Both the position numbers and the translations under genes were made by a program. Source: Chromera velia (Eukaryota; Sar; Chromeraceae). From it: a DNA stretch of 48,255 nucleotides. The notes below the pieces were generated by a model. It saw nothing but the letters and a program-made list of their open reading frames with translations, had not been told where the DNA came from and ran no database searches. The stretch covers positions 4,271 through 52,525 of the forward strand of contig JAHBMJ010000229.1 in assembly GCA_018398765.1 (NCBI GenBank), given 5' to 3'. This document shows, one piece after another, positions 22,531 to 32,529 of this stretch (the stretch's first letter is position 1; every line of letters starts with the position of its first letter).

Positions 22531-24278
22531 TGAAAGAAAGAAAGAAAGAAAGAAAGAAAGGAAGGAAGGAAGGAAGGAAGGAAGAAAGAAAGAAACAAAG
22601 AAAGAAAAAGAAAGAAAGAAAGAAAGAAAAGAATGAAAGAAAGAAAGAAAGAAAGAAAGAAAAAGAGAAAAGAAGGAAGAAAGAAAGAAAGAAAGAGAGA
22701 AAGAAAGAAAGAAAGACAGACAGAAAGACAGAAAGACAGAAAGAAAGAAAGACAGACAGAAAGACAGAAAGACAGAAAAAAAGAAAAAAAGAAAGAGAGA
22801 AAGACAGAAGGACAGAAAGACAGAAAGACAGAAAGAAAGAAAAAAAAAAGAAAAAAAAAGGAAAAGAGAGAAAGAGAGAAAGAAAGAAGGAACACAAAGG
22901 ACACCCGACTTACTGCAGAAGTTGCGGGAGGTGTCCTCGCAAGTACCGTCCGCCAGACAGCATGCACCAGTGCAAGAGACCTCGTTGCACATTTTCCCGT
23001 CTCCCTGGTAGAGCCCAGCAGGCATCGTGCCTCCTGCCGTGTTTGCTGCAATGATGCGTGCACAGCGGGATGGAGAAGGGGGACACGGGACGTTTGGACA
23101 TCCTACGGAGTCACGCAGTCACACAATTCGTATTCATTCTCAACTGAACACAGTCTGTCTGTAGGAGAGAGAACCGCAGCGCCTTGCAAGCTAGAACTGA
23201 AAAAAGAACGCCATGCGCTATTGGCCCTATGCACGCACATGTGCAAGGGTGAATAGCGGAGGTGTATCGGTATGCACAGGGCTGGAAGAAATCTCTTAGA
23301 TCATCGCAAGCGCCACGCGTATGTTTGCGTTCACACAGATACAAACCATCCAGGCTTTATGTTTATTGGGACGGCAAAATCCCATCCCTCTTGACGTCCC
23401 GTTGATTGATTCACACACACGTGCAAAACAATCATACGTACGCGCCTACGCGGACAAGATCAACCGAATTAAGGAAGATTCACTCACTCACTCACTCACT
23501 CATTCATTCACTCACTCACTCACTCACTCACTCACTCACTCACAGACTCACTCACTCACTCACTCACTCACTCACTCACTCACTCACCGCATTGTGCGCG
23601 AGTTTGGTCCAGACACCCCTCGTCTCTGCAGCAGGCGCCAGTGCACGAGACCTCGTTGCACATTTTGCCGAAGCCCTGGAAGAAACCTGCATCCATCCAT
23701 CCGTCCGGCCATCCAGGAAGAGCCAAGAAGAAAAGAAATGAGACATTGTGGGGTCGAATATGCAGCATGACAGTCGAGCGTCACGAGCACGCCAAGGTGG
23801 GGGGGGGGNGGGGGGGAAGTGGGGGGGAGGAAGAAGCTAGAGGGGGAAGGGAACTTTGTGTGTGCTTATCCTAGTCGAAAACAGACCGTGGAAGTGACGC
23901 AGATGCACCTAGTGGGGAGAAAGGAGAATGAAAATAATGCGGCGGGAGGCATCTCAGGGAAGCATCTCCCAGACAGACAGACAGACAGACAGACAGAGGC
24001 GGGGGGGTTGGGAGGGAGGCAGAGGGAAAGGGGAGACAGAATCAGGCGTTGGAAACGAAATGAAGAAATCGAACGGAGGGGGAACTGACCAGAGCACTCC
24101 CCACGCGTGGTGTCCTCGCAAGCTCCAGTGATCCCACAGCATGCACCTGTGCAGGTGGTCTCGGCGCAGATGACCCCGTCTCCCTGGTAGAGTCCACCAT
24201 TATTTTCTGCATGGAGGGAAACGAGGAAGGCAGGGAGGCCAGGGTACCTGCTTTCTCCTCTCTTTCTTGTTTCATTCT

Positions 24279-24309
<31 letters not shown>

Positions 24310-26312
24310 ATGTGTCGCCCTGCAAGACTCCTCTTGCACTCGCTGGGGGTACCAGAACTTAAGGAAGGTTGTACTTGCAGCATCATGTCTTCATCTCCCC
24401 ACTCTCCGGCTCATGCAAAGACGCCGACTCTGGGGGGGGTGGACAGGAAGGAAAGGAGAAACCAGAGAAGAGAACTGGAGTAAAAAATTGAAGTCCGAAA
24501 GGAATGCAGCAGCGAGCAAGACCAGAGTGTGAAGGGGAAGGCGCATATAGGAAGAAGAACGGAATGCAAAGTGAATTTAAAGTACGCTCCCCTCCCTCCG
24601 CGGTGCGAATAGACAGCCGAGATACTCCACTGCCTGCATGCGTCTCTACTGACTGCACACAATTAAGGTCATCTACTGATTGCATGGACTGACGGCAGGT
24701 TGCGCGATCGATAACAGTGCAGTTGCCCTCGTCGTTACAGCAGGCACCAGCACACACGGAGGTGCTACAGGTGCTCCCTTCCCCCTGGAACGTGCCGGCT
24801 GCAGGCAGGAAGGGAAACAAGAGTCAACAAACAACCTCCCTCACATGCATCAACCTCACATGCATGGACAGGTGCAACTGCAACACAAGAAAGGTCTTCG
24901 GGACGTCCGCAGCAACAGGACGAAGATCAGAGCTCCAAATGATGACTGTCGTATCAATGTGAAGGGAGCTAGCTGGACAGTTGGGACAGGAGGTGTATGC
25001 ATGAAGACACAAAGAGAAGAGAACGACGGAGAGAGGCGAAGGACAGTGCTCATCAGTGGAACACATTGCTGATAGACTTACCGCAAGCACCCCTGGCGGT
25101 GTCGGCGCACGTTCCACCGATGCAGCAGGCACCCGAGCACGCAGTTGACGACAAGCAGTTGGTGCCGTCGCCCAGGTAGCGACCGTTGACGGTGACTGTT
25201 GGAGAGGTAGCGGGACAAGGAGAAACAGACAGAAACACGCGGTGGCAAGGGAAAGAGAGAAAGGCGTGATTCTTCTGAAAGACAGACCAGCATTGATGCA
25301 TGAAGCCTTCTCCTGTCTGCTTGCCAAGTTACAGCTATTGGGGAAGGCGGGTGACTTTGACGACGAGCAACTAAGACAGCTAGTCAGAGAGCAGCAGACC
25401 ACTCATGCACTAGCCGTCTTTCCGACACGCACTCCGTCTGATTTATTGAAACCAATCCATTGGACTTCATCTCCCTGCCTTGCTTTCCAGCTACTGGCCA
25501 AGCCACTCTTCAATACCTGCGTGTCCCAAACCTGCAGTCTGACCTCCCTCGTCTTGCACGCATGAACTGCTGTTTTCGCCTCAACGACCTGGCTCTTGAA
25601 AGCCTTCGGTTGACTCCCCTTCTCTCAATGGTCTCATTCGTTGGACGGGAAAACTAAAGGCTGACCGTCACCGCAAGTTGCGGGGCTGGTGACTGTGCAG
25701 CTCCCGTCGGTCAGGCAGCAGGCTCCGGGACCGTTCGGACCTGCATGCAGAATTAAGCCATCTCAGGATGCACAAGAGGAAAAATGATCCCGCGAAGGAA
25801 ATCGCATATCGGGATTTGAAAAAGCTGGGCTAGGGCTGACCCTGGAGCTGTCCATGGACATACACTGCAAGGTGCAGGAGCAGCAAAGCACTGATACGGA
25901 GCATTCTGGTAGACCGTGTCGCGATGAGGGGATACACAAAGCGGGTTGTGTCCGACTGACTCCTACGAACCGATCAAGGAATGGGATAGGAAATCAGGCA
26001 CTAGCAGTTGGGAAGACGTGCAGTCTGATCTCTGAGATACGTGACCTGGCACTGCAAACTGGTCATCCTGTATTGCAAACGTTTTTTGACTTACCGATCG
26101 ATCGATCGATCGACTTAATTGAGTTAATTACCGATCGATCGACCCGCGTGCATGCACGCATGCACGCTGCAATTTTATAATTGCAATTAAGTTTGTTCGC
26201 GCGCATTCGCGCGCGAAGGCAAGTTTGAGAATTAAGTTTGTCACTGTTTGTGCGTCGGACACTTACGGACACTGCATCCTCGGAAGGCAGCTCGGGTCAA
26301 TCCGAAGCCCAT
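14172..26312 (-). CDS. Multi-exon protein with 19 six-cysteine GACC-type modules
   Basis: Module exons, 5' to 3' on the minus strand: 25740-25672, 25195-25082, 24798-24694, 24206-24090, 23686-23588, 23045-22914, 21953-21837, 21305-21186, 20791-20678, 20398-20267, 19862-19749, 19364-19248, 19058-18945, 18435-18322, 17918-17805, 17290-17174, 16919-16803, 16341-16228, 15371-15237, and terminal 14398-14172 (stop 14174-14172). Each full exon starts with two bases of a split codon and ends with one, so all introns are phase 1. A candidate first exon 26312-26267 (M-G-F-G-L-T-R, donor GTAAGT) has the right phase, and the sum is 816 codons including stop. Each exon carries six Cys: C-x3/4-C, G-A-C-C, G-x-C, and a last C near the donor. 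The product is probably secreted and disulfide-rich, but no clear signal peptide is visible, so the true first exon may lie elsewhere. The family is known to me only from bacterial repeat proteins. Function is unknown. Confidence 0.85.
14428..14510. repeat. (CA)n-(GA)n tract before the terminal exon
   Basis: Lies within 30-115 bases of the acceptor of the last module exon. On the sense (minus) strand it reads (CT)n then (TG)n leading to TGTGTGCAG, so it supplies the pyrimidine-rich acceptor region. Confidence 0.9.
14865..15080. repeat. (GACA)n and (GA)n microsatellite in the last intron
   Basis: About 215 bases of GACA units with CAGAAACA interruptions pass into (GA)n. In three frames it yields spurious Ser/Cys/Leu or Asp/Arg/Gln-rich open frames that are not genes. 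Confidence 0.95.
15628..16203. repeat. Higher-order (GACA)n minisatellite with CCGATAG(A/G)TA inserts
   Basis: An intron of the cysteine-module gene is almost entirely GACA units broken about 17-18 times by a ten-base variant CCGATAGGTA or CCGATAGATA. Spacing between variants is mostly 16-40 bases, giving a second-level period on top of the 4-base unit. Confidence 0.95.
16685..16760. repeat. (GA)n/(GGA)n tract in an intron
   Basis: Purine-only tract on the plus strand, hence a (CT)n polypyrimidine tract on the sense strand, 40-120 bases downstream of the donor at 16802. Confidence 0.9.
19376..19437. repeat. (GACA)n-(CA)n tract adjoining a 3' splice site
   Basis: Begins about ten bases from the acceptor of exon 19364-19248. 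On the sense strand the order is (TG)n, (TCTG)n, then TGTGTGCAG at the splice site. Confidence 0.9.
19703..19748. repeat. (CAGT)n tract that contains a 5' splice site
   Basis: On the minus strand exon 19862-19749 ends in G and the intron starts GTCAGTCAGTCAGT, continuing as CAGT units with one CGGT variant. The splice donor is the first register of the repeat. Confidence 0.9.
19908..20083. repeat. Compound (CA)n and (CACT)n microsatellite
   Basis: Long CA array with TACA, CTCA and GCAC interruptions, ending in (CACT)n. It lies in the intron between exons 20398-20267 and 19862-19749. Confidence 0.95.
20400..20515. repeat. (GA)n tract adjoining a 3' splice site
   Basis: Starts a few bases from the acceptor of exon 20398-20267. 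On the sense strand it is (CT)n ending TTTCTCGCAG. Confidence 0.9.
21066..21185. repeat. (CAGT)n tract that contains a 5' splice site
   Basis: About 120 bases of CAGT units with point variants. The donor of exon 21305-21186 (G|GTCAGT) is the first unit. Confidence 0.9.
22155..22890. repeat. 735-bp polypurine (GAAA)n-type tract
   Basis: Nearly uninterrupted G/A sequence built of GAAA, GAAG, GACA and CAAA units, inside the intron between exons 23045-22914 and 21953-21837. It creates very long Phe/Leu/Ser or Lys/Glu/Arg open frames on both strands, none of which I consider coding. Confidence 0.95.
23480..23587. repeat. (GAGT)n tract that contains a 5' splice site
   Basis: On the sense strand exon 23686-23588 ends TGCG and the intron begins GTGAGTGAGTGAGT for about 100 bases, with CATT and CAGA interruptions. 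Confidence 0.9.
23799..23832. other. G run with one undetermined base
   Basis: A run of G residues holds the only N of the window (23809). The run length is probably uncertain in the assembly. Confidence 0.9.
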
Positions 26313-27051
26313 GGAGAGAAGTATCGGAAATTCGCACAAAAATTCTGGGTGCACGTCACGTGATTTTCAAGTCCCGCTATCTGAGTAACTACTGAATAAG
26401 GCATCCACTTATACGTCGGATTGGATGGGTATACCTAGGTGTACCTCTTTTAATATTGATATTTTTAGCCACAATGATCGTCATGTTAAAATTATACACA
26501 TAGTAAGATTCATATTCAAGAAAAAAAAAAACATACTAGTTGTTCAAATGCGTCTGTAATCGATAGTTAAGTTTAAGTTAATTTAATAGTTTAAGTCAAC
26601 ATTGACGTTGAACTTCTTGAGTGAACTGATTCAACCAACTTTACTAGTATATTAAATTTATATAATAAAAAAATATGCAACAACAGGTCTAATCGAGTAA
26701 AAGATATGTAAAACTGAATGCAAAGCTAATGATCAGGGCTAAGCAACTTAGTCACTCGCCGCGGCGGTATGTTCAGGATTACAGAGTACGTCGTTCATGA
26801 AGAAAACAAAATTAAGTGTCACATACTGTCGGGTATCTGCTTTTCGAAAAGGTAATGATACCTAGTAAGCCAAAATAGCAAGTTCATTAGTAATTCCATC
26901 AGCAGTTCCACTAACAATTTTTTAGAATTCATTATTATCATAACATTATTCAATTCAGCCTATACATTGATAATTATTTAGTCAAAGTAGATGATGATGA
27001 GTTTAGTGTTTAATAGGCTAGTTGGCAAGTGCATGCAGGTTCCCCTGCTTT
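26313..27051. other. Intergenic DNA upstream of the cysteine-module gene
   Basis: AT-rich, no exon seen. It should hold the promoter of the cysteine-module gene and the 3' end of the next minus-strand gene. GATCGATCGATC and GCATGCACGCATGCACGC words lie nearby at 26096-26165, downstream of the proposed first exon. Confidence 0.5.
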
Positions 27052-30000
27052 CTAAAAATGACCTCTCACTTCTTGTGCTGTTGGAAGTGGGTTACTTCCC
27101 ACAGGTGCACCTGCAGATGGAGCAATGCTGAAGCGAGACAGTTGTTTTTGCCGCTGCGGAGGGGCCACGGCGTTTGAGTAGTCGAACTCCCTTGTTGCCG
27201 ATTTCGCGGTCAGAGGCTCCAGAGGTGCCCGTGCGGCTGCAGAGCCCCCTGCCCCCATGCGAGGTTCGCCAGGGTTCCTGCTGCAGAGAACATCAGCAAT
27301 CACTGACACACATGAGTTGCCTTGACTTGAAGTGCACGTATCGATCGAAAGGGTTGCAGTTTTCCCTTGAAGGCAGAGCGGACGGCATACTTATCGAGAG
27401 GTTCGCTTTGCAGAGAGAGCTTGAGACTCGTACAGACAAAGACACGCATGTGGAGCGGTGAGACGAGAACAACAATGACAAAGTTCTCAGTAGAGAAATG
27501 CCCAACACCAACACCGCGATCTCGTACAAAAATTCTTTCGACAACACTTTTTGATTTGACCACCACACTGTCAGGTTCCCGATCCTCCCTGCAAAACAGA
27601 GGATGGAGAGGATCGCAATCACTTCAGTGCACCTACCTATTCTTAGGGACAGTGCTGCTTTTCTGAGCACACGAGTTTAGTTCCGCTTGCACCCTCTTGT
27701 GCTTTCCCTTGCTGCTAGAACACGTCTGGTTCAAAAGTGGCGGCCTGCACGTGGACGTCATGAGAAATTGAGATAAAGTGGGGACTGATCGAGACGACAA
27801 CACACCGCGCAGTGGGAGCCGAACTAAGAGACAGTGCACAGGAGGTCGGGACATTGACAGGTGCGCGAATTGGCTCACAGACTCCCAACCGCATCCACAC
27901 ACTTACGCAGACAGAGAAAAAGAAAGAGAAACAGCAGGAGGCAAAGGGAATCGGACCCCAGGATCAAAAGAAAGCCACACACAGGGAGGCAGGCAGGCCG
28001 GCAAAGGGTGTCATATAAAAAAAAGAGCAGGCCGCAGCGGGCACACACACACACACACACACACGCCGACGTACTCACAGAGAGGCAGGAATGCTTGCCA
28101 AAAGAGAGAAAGAGTTGCAGAACGGGAGACGTATGGAGAGGCAAACAGACAGAAGAAGCTGCGCAGGGGGAAAGGAAAACGAATGCTGGGGGAAAGGAAA
28201 ACAATGTCTGGAGAGACACTCGCGGATCTCTTCAGCGTTCGGTTCGCTTTGCAAGAAATATAGGGAGCTAGACAGGAGCTCAATCAGCCTAAAGATCCGT
28301 CAGACCCATTCACCGATATGCCTCTTTCAACAAACATGATCAAGAGGAGCAGACTTAGTGCGTTCGTCTGTGCGGAGGATCTTGCCGCAGAGAGAAAACT
28401 CACTTTTCGTCTTTTTCTGCAGCCGACGACTTCAGGGCTTGGACCTCCCGGAGAAGCTTGGAGTTCTCTTCCTCTACCCTCTTCTTCGTCTTCGCATCCC
28501 CCTGCACATATTAATATTAATATATTAGTATAGTCAGTCAAACCATAGCTATTGGGGTATCAAAGCAAACAGCATGCGCAACCCACACCCACTCTTTCTT
28601 TCGTGTTCACTCATAACACAGGTCGGTTCTGAGACATGATCGATATATGACAAAATGAAGTCACGAACAAAAGAATCGCGAGAACAGTCTATCGATCCGT
28701 CGGTCTCTTGTGTGAACTTCGGACAGCCTGAGGCTCACACGCACGCACGTACCTTCAATTTGTCTATCAATTCGCTCTGACGCTCGCTTCTGCAAAAATT
28801 CAGCAGGGGTCAAAGAAGATGCCAGATTAGAGCCAAGCAAAAGAGGTCAGAGTAAAGGCTTAAAGAGCAAGAGGCAGAAGAAAATCGCAAGAGAAAATGG
28901 AGTAATTTCACACACACTCACGGGTACACTCTTATCGGCAGAATGACCGACAGACAGACAAACGGACACATAGACAGACAGATGGACCAAACGCGGCAAC
29001 CAAGTGCACAATCAGGCAGGCAGGCAGGCAGGCAGGCAGACGACGGAAAGAGGAGAAGATAGCGAGACCCGGAGAACGAAAAGATGCACGGGGAAGGCAG
29101 GCAAGAATGGCTAGACACGCGCTTCTCCAACTTCCTGACCGTCTTCTTGGTAGGTCAAGAAGCTTGAAAGACAGGCCGTTAGACTGATTCATGCGCCTCA
29201 ATCAGCCAGTCAGCAAAGGTTTGAGGGGGTTCCTCTGTTCAGTTTGACTGCAGCTTCAACTCCTCATTTCTCTCAAAGAGAACAATTTAAACTGACTCTT
29301 TCGAAAATTGTTCCGCTGTTGTCTCCAGCTTCTTCACCCGAGCCTGTCGGACAGGAGAAGAGAAAAACAATAAACAGGGGGGCAAACATTTGACTAAGGC
29401 TCTTGTCGATTAATGGCAGCTCTTTTCTCAGTACCAATTCTGATCGACGCACGCATCATAGACTCAACCAGCTTTCTCAATCTGTAGGATTCACACAAGT
29501 GCGTCGTGGACAGCTAGGCAGACTTTTACCCTCCATCCCTCATGGTTTTCAAAGGTCTGTCAATCTTCTCGAGCGGCTCAAAGCCTGGATCTGAGCGTAC
29601 CCGACGACTGACCTTCTCTTTGTTCAGGTCACCCTCCAACGTTTTCAGCTTTCGTTGAAGGGCCACATTTTTTGCTCTCTCTCTGCGGGGAAATGATTCA
29701 GAAAAGGCGTGAGGAACGCCAGGCCTGACAAACTACCCAAAAGTGCTGGCTGAAGGCCCAGAAAGGGACCCTCACGGACATTCAGACCGACATCGAGCCA
29801 GGCAGACAGAGAAGAGCTTGCCAGGCGAGAAAAAGACGGGTGAACCTGACAAACTAGCAAGAGAAAGAATCCGTGAGCCAAAAATCTGTTCAATTACGAC
29901 TACTTACTCTTGCAGCTGCTTCTTCAACTTTTCGTCTGCACCAGCTTCCGGCGGGCTGTTGGAGGAAGTGTTGCCACCCGGATTGGGCGACTGAGAGGCC

Positions 30001-31269
30001 CGGCGTCTGTTCCGCAGATTGGCTTGCCGCCTGCGGAGGTAGGTGCATGAGGAGACAGGGATGGATGGATTGAAGACCGGAGAATCAGGATTCAGCCGAC
30101 TCAAGTGTCACCTAAATCCCCAGGGAGTTCCTGGCTGCATGTGCTTATCTCCCCGACTGGATGCTTGTGTGTGTATGCAGCAAACCGTATTGGGCACTCG
30201 TGGCACTTCTTCTGCGGAGCATTCAATCAGAATTGCTGCCTGTCTGCCTTCTGTTCATTTCTCTCCGGACTGTTTGGCAAAGAATATACATTGCCAGAGA
30301 GCCAAGCAGTCAAAGCAGTTCACTGGTTCGCAGACATTCCGTTTTTGGAGATTCTGTATACGCGTCTCTTTGTGTTTGCATGCACACACACGCAGCACTG
30401 TTCGGAATCATGGAACATGTCCACTTTGCATGCGTTGGATGACTGACTGACCTTGGAGCATTTCGTCTTCTTTGGCGGTTCTGACGAGCTTCTGGTTGCT
30501 CCACCTCACTGGCTGCCTCACTGGAAACAGAGACAGTGTCTGCCTGAGTGGAGGCCTCCTCTGGGGGCAGCTCTGCAAGTGCTTTCTTTGTGCCCAAAAT
30601 GAGAAAAAGGGCGTCGATTTTGAAAGCCCACCAGTCTCTGAAGCAGTCCTTCATTCGCTCATCGGTTTCAACGAGCATTCCACGACCGAGACCCGGAATG
30701 CTCCCGGATGTCTCCCTCTGGAGCCTCTCTAGCTCAGTCAACAGTTCCGACCGCTTCTGCATGTAGACGGTTCTCTTTTCCTCAGGCACAAGGTGCCACT
30801 GACTGTGCTGCCCGACTCTTCGAAGTCGGTCGAGAAGCCCGACAAGCAGAGGCTTGATGACAGAGGTTTCATCGAAGGGGCGCCAAGGGGGGTGCTCCCA
30901 GCCTCCCGGGTGGAACCTTTGTGCGAGCTCCTCAAAGCTGGTGATCCAGTGCTGTCCTCTGGCGATGTGGTCAATGATACGAGCTCTCGTCCCTGAGTCA
31001 GTGCTTGTCAGCCAGACGTCAGGGTTTCTGGGCGAAAGATGTCGCACCAGGAATTGAAGGTCTAGGGTAGGCGTGACGAACACCTTGTTGTGCAATCCGC
31101 TTAGATTCAAGGCTTCAAAGTTGTTTGGCCTATCGAGGAGTTGCACATTGAACCGTTTTGCAATTCTGACATCAGAAAAGATAAAAGCCACGTAACATGA
31201 CCTCAACTGCCCCCCAGGAGCATCGTCCTCCCACACACGGGGAACGTCTTCAAGTCCGACTTCTGTCAT
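27052..31269 (-). CDS. Coiled-coil protein of unknown function, about ten exons
   Basis: Exons fitted by splice sites and phase: 31269-30452, 30030-29908, 29682-29613, 29343-29297, 28789-28753, 28501-28404, then short candidates 28246-28220, 27714-27673 and 27405-27391, and last 27280-27052 (stop TAG). The lengths sum to 502 codons including stop. The ATG lies two bases after a TTTCCAG acceptor, so a 5' UTR intron is likely. Exon 1 encodes about 270 residues of a soluble, Trp- and Arg-rich domain (V-W-E-D-D-A-P-G-G, G-Q-H-W-I-T-S-F) that I do not recognise. Exons 2-6 encode Lys/Glu/Leu heptad-like sequence (L-Q-R-K-L-K-T-L-E, S-K-L-L-R-E-V-Q-A-L-K). The last exon is a Pro/Ala/Gly-rich tail. 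The microexons are the weakest part. Confidence 0.6.
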
Positions 31270-31275
31270 GTCTGG

Positions 31276-32529
31276 AAAGACACCGTCTGGGCTGATTCAC
31301 GACTGAAAAGGACGGTTCAGTAAGTCTCAACGGTGGTCAACCCAAAGCGAAGAAAAGATATGGGTGTGGTGCTCACCGGTCGAACGTTTCTCTTGTTTTA
31401 GAGTAGCGAGGATTCCCCCGCTCGGATCAGCAACAGGTAAGGCAAAAAACTTTCTTCGCACCAATTCAGCTCTACTTTTGGTCAGACTGTGCTTTAACGC
31501 TTTCCTTTCTCTGGAGAAAACGATGCAATCTTCTGATTGGTCGAAAAAGTGGCTGAAACGGGTGGATAAAGAGCTGTGTGATCGACGACGAGGTCGGCCT
31601 CAATCGCACATCTGTCAGTCAGTCAGTATATTAATACGGGATACACCCAACCAGTTGGGTGAGTGCCTCGGGGGGCCATTTAGGGGGTCGGCCATAATTT
31701 GATTGCATGCGCATGATGAAAACCATCAGGGGCTTGGGCATGTCTTGCCCGACATGCATGCATGGGCAAATGGCGGGGGCCACGGCAACGTGCGCAAAAT
31801 ATGCTTTTCGGGACCGCGCATGAACACATATGCAATTAACTCCGTGCGAGTTACTTGAGGGGCACGTATCATGAAGAGCGAAGTATGTATGCCGTGGCCC
31901 CCGGCCATGGTATCTGTTAAGGCCCTTAGCCACACCTATGGAAAAAAAAAAGTCGAATTACCAATAAATCGGGTTACATTTGCCTTTCGGGACCTGCGCT
32001 TTCCGGCAACTGTATGTACAGCGCGTGCATGGCAAACATGCACCTTTTGTCTAACCTTGATGTATCGGTACATATACAAAAACACACATGGAGGGGAATT
32101 GTACGTAGATTCGATCATCTGTGTAGTTTTTAAGGAAGGTGATAAAGCACACCGTCTAAGTGAAGCTGTTCTGAATTGCTCCGTTATTTGACTATGCTAC
32201 CAAGCTTAGTAGCAAGTTAAGACATGCCGCCTTACAAAGTTAGGAGTAAGCCGCACCACGACTAAGTGTGCTTAACAAAGAGGAAAAACGGTTAATTTGA
32301 TTTGCAGGAACCTCTTTTTGCCTATCTTCTTTCTCTCTACTTAGCCCCTCTTATCATTCTTCAGCACCTGGTTTCTCGACTTCCTTCTACCTCCACTTAA
32401 AGATTTGGGACGTAAAATACTGTCTATACATAGTGTGTGTCGCTGTGAATGCTGTAGTATTCTCTTTAAAATGTTGTGGAGAGGCTTACCGCGTATTGGT
32501 CCAGCGCTTGGTGAGTTCAAGAGGGAGAG
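31276..32529. other. Intergenic DNA with dispersed repeats
   Basis: Holds the presumed promoter of the coiled-coil gene, a TGCATGCA at 31755-31762, and a piece (31776-31865) related to 35066-35153. I see no coding exon. Confidence 0.5.
31840..31865. repeat. Dispersed repeat, copy 1
   Basis: CTCCGTGCGAGTTACTTGAG followed by GGGCAC. Copy 2 at 35128-35153 differs at two positions. GGGGCCACGGCA lies 50-65 bases upstream of both copies, so the shared unit is about 90 bases. Confidence 0.75.

Noticed and set aside
22154-22897. Long Phe/Ser/Leu-rich open frame on the minus strand resembling a multi-span membrane protein
   Set aside because: It is the translation of a (TTTC)n microsatellite inside an intron; both strands and several frames are open for the same reason.
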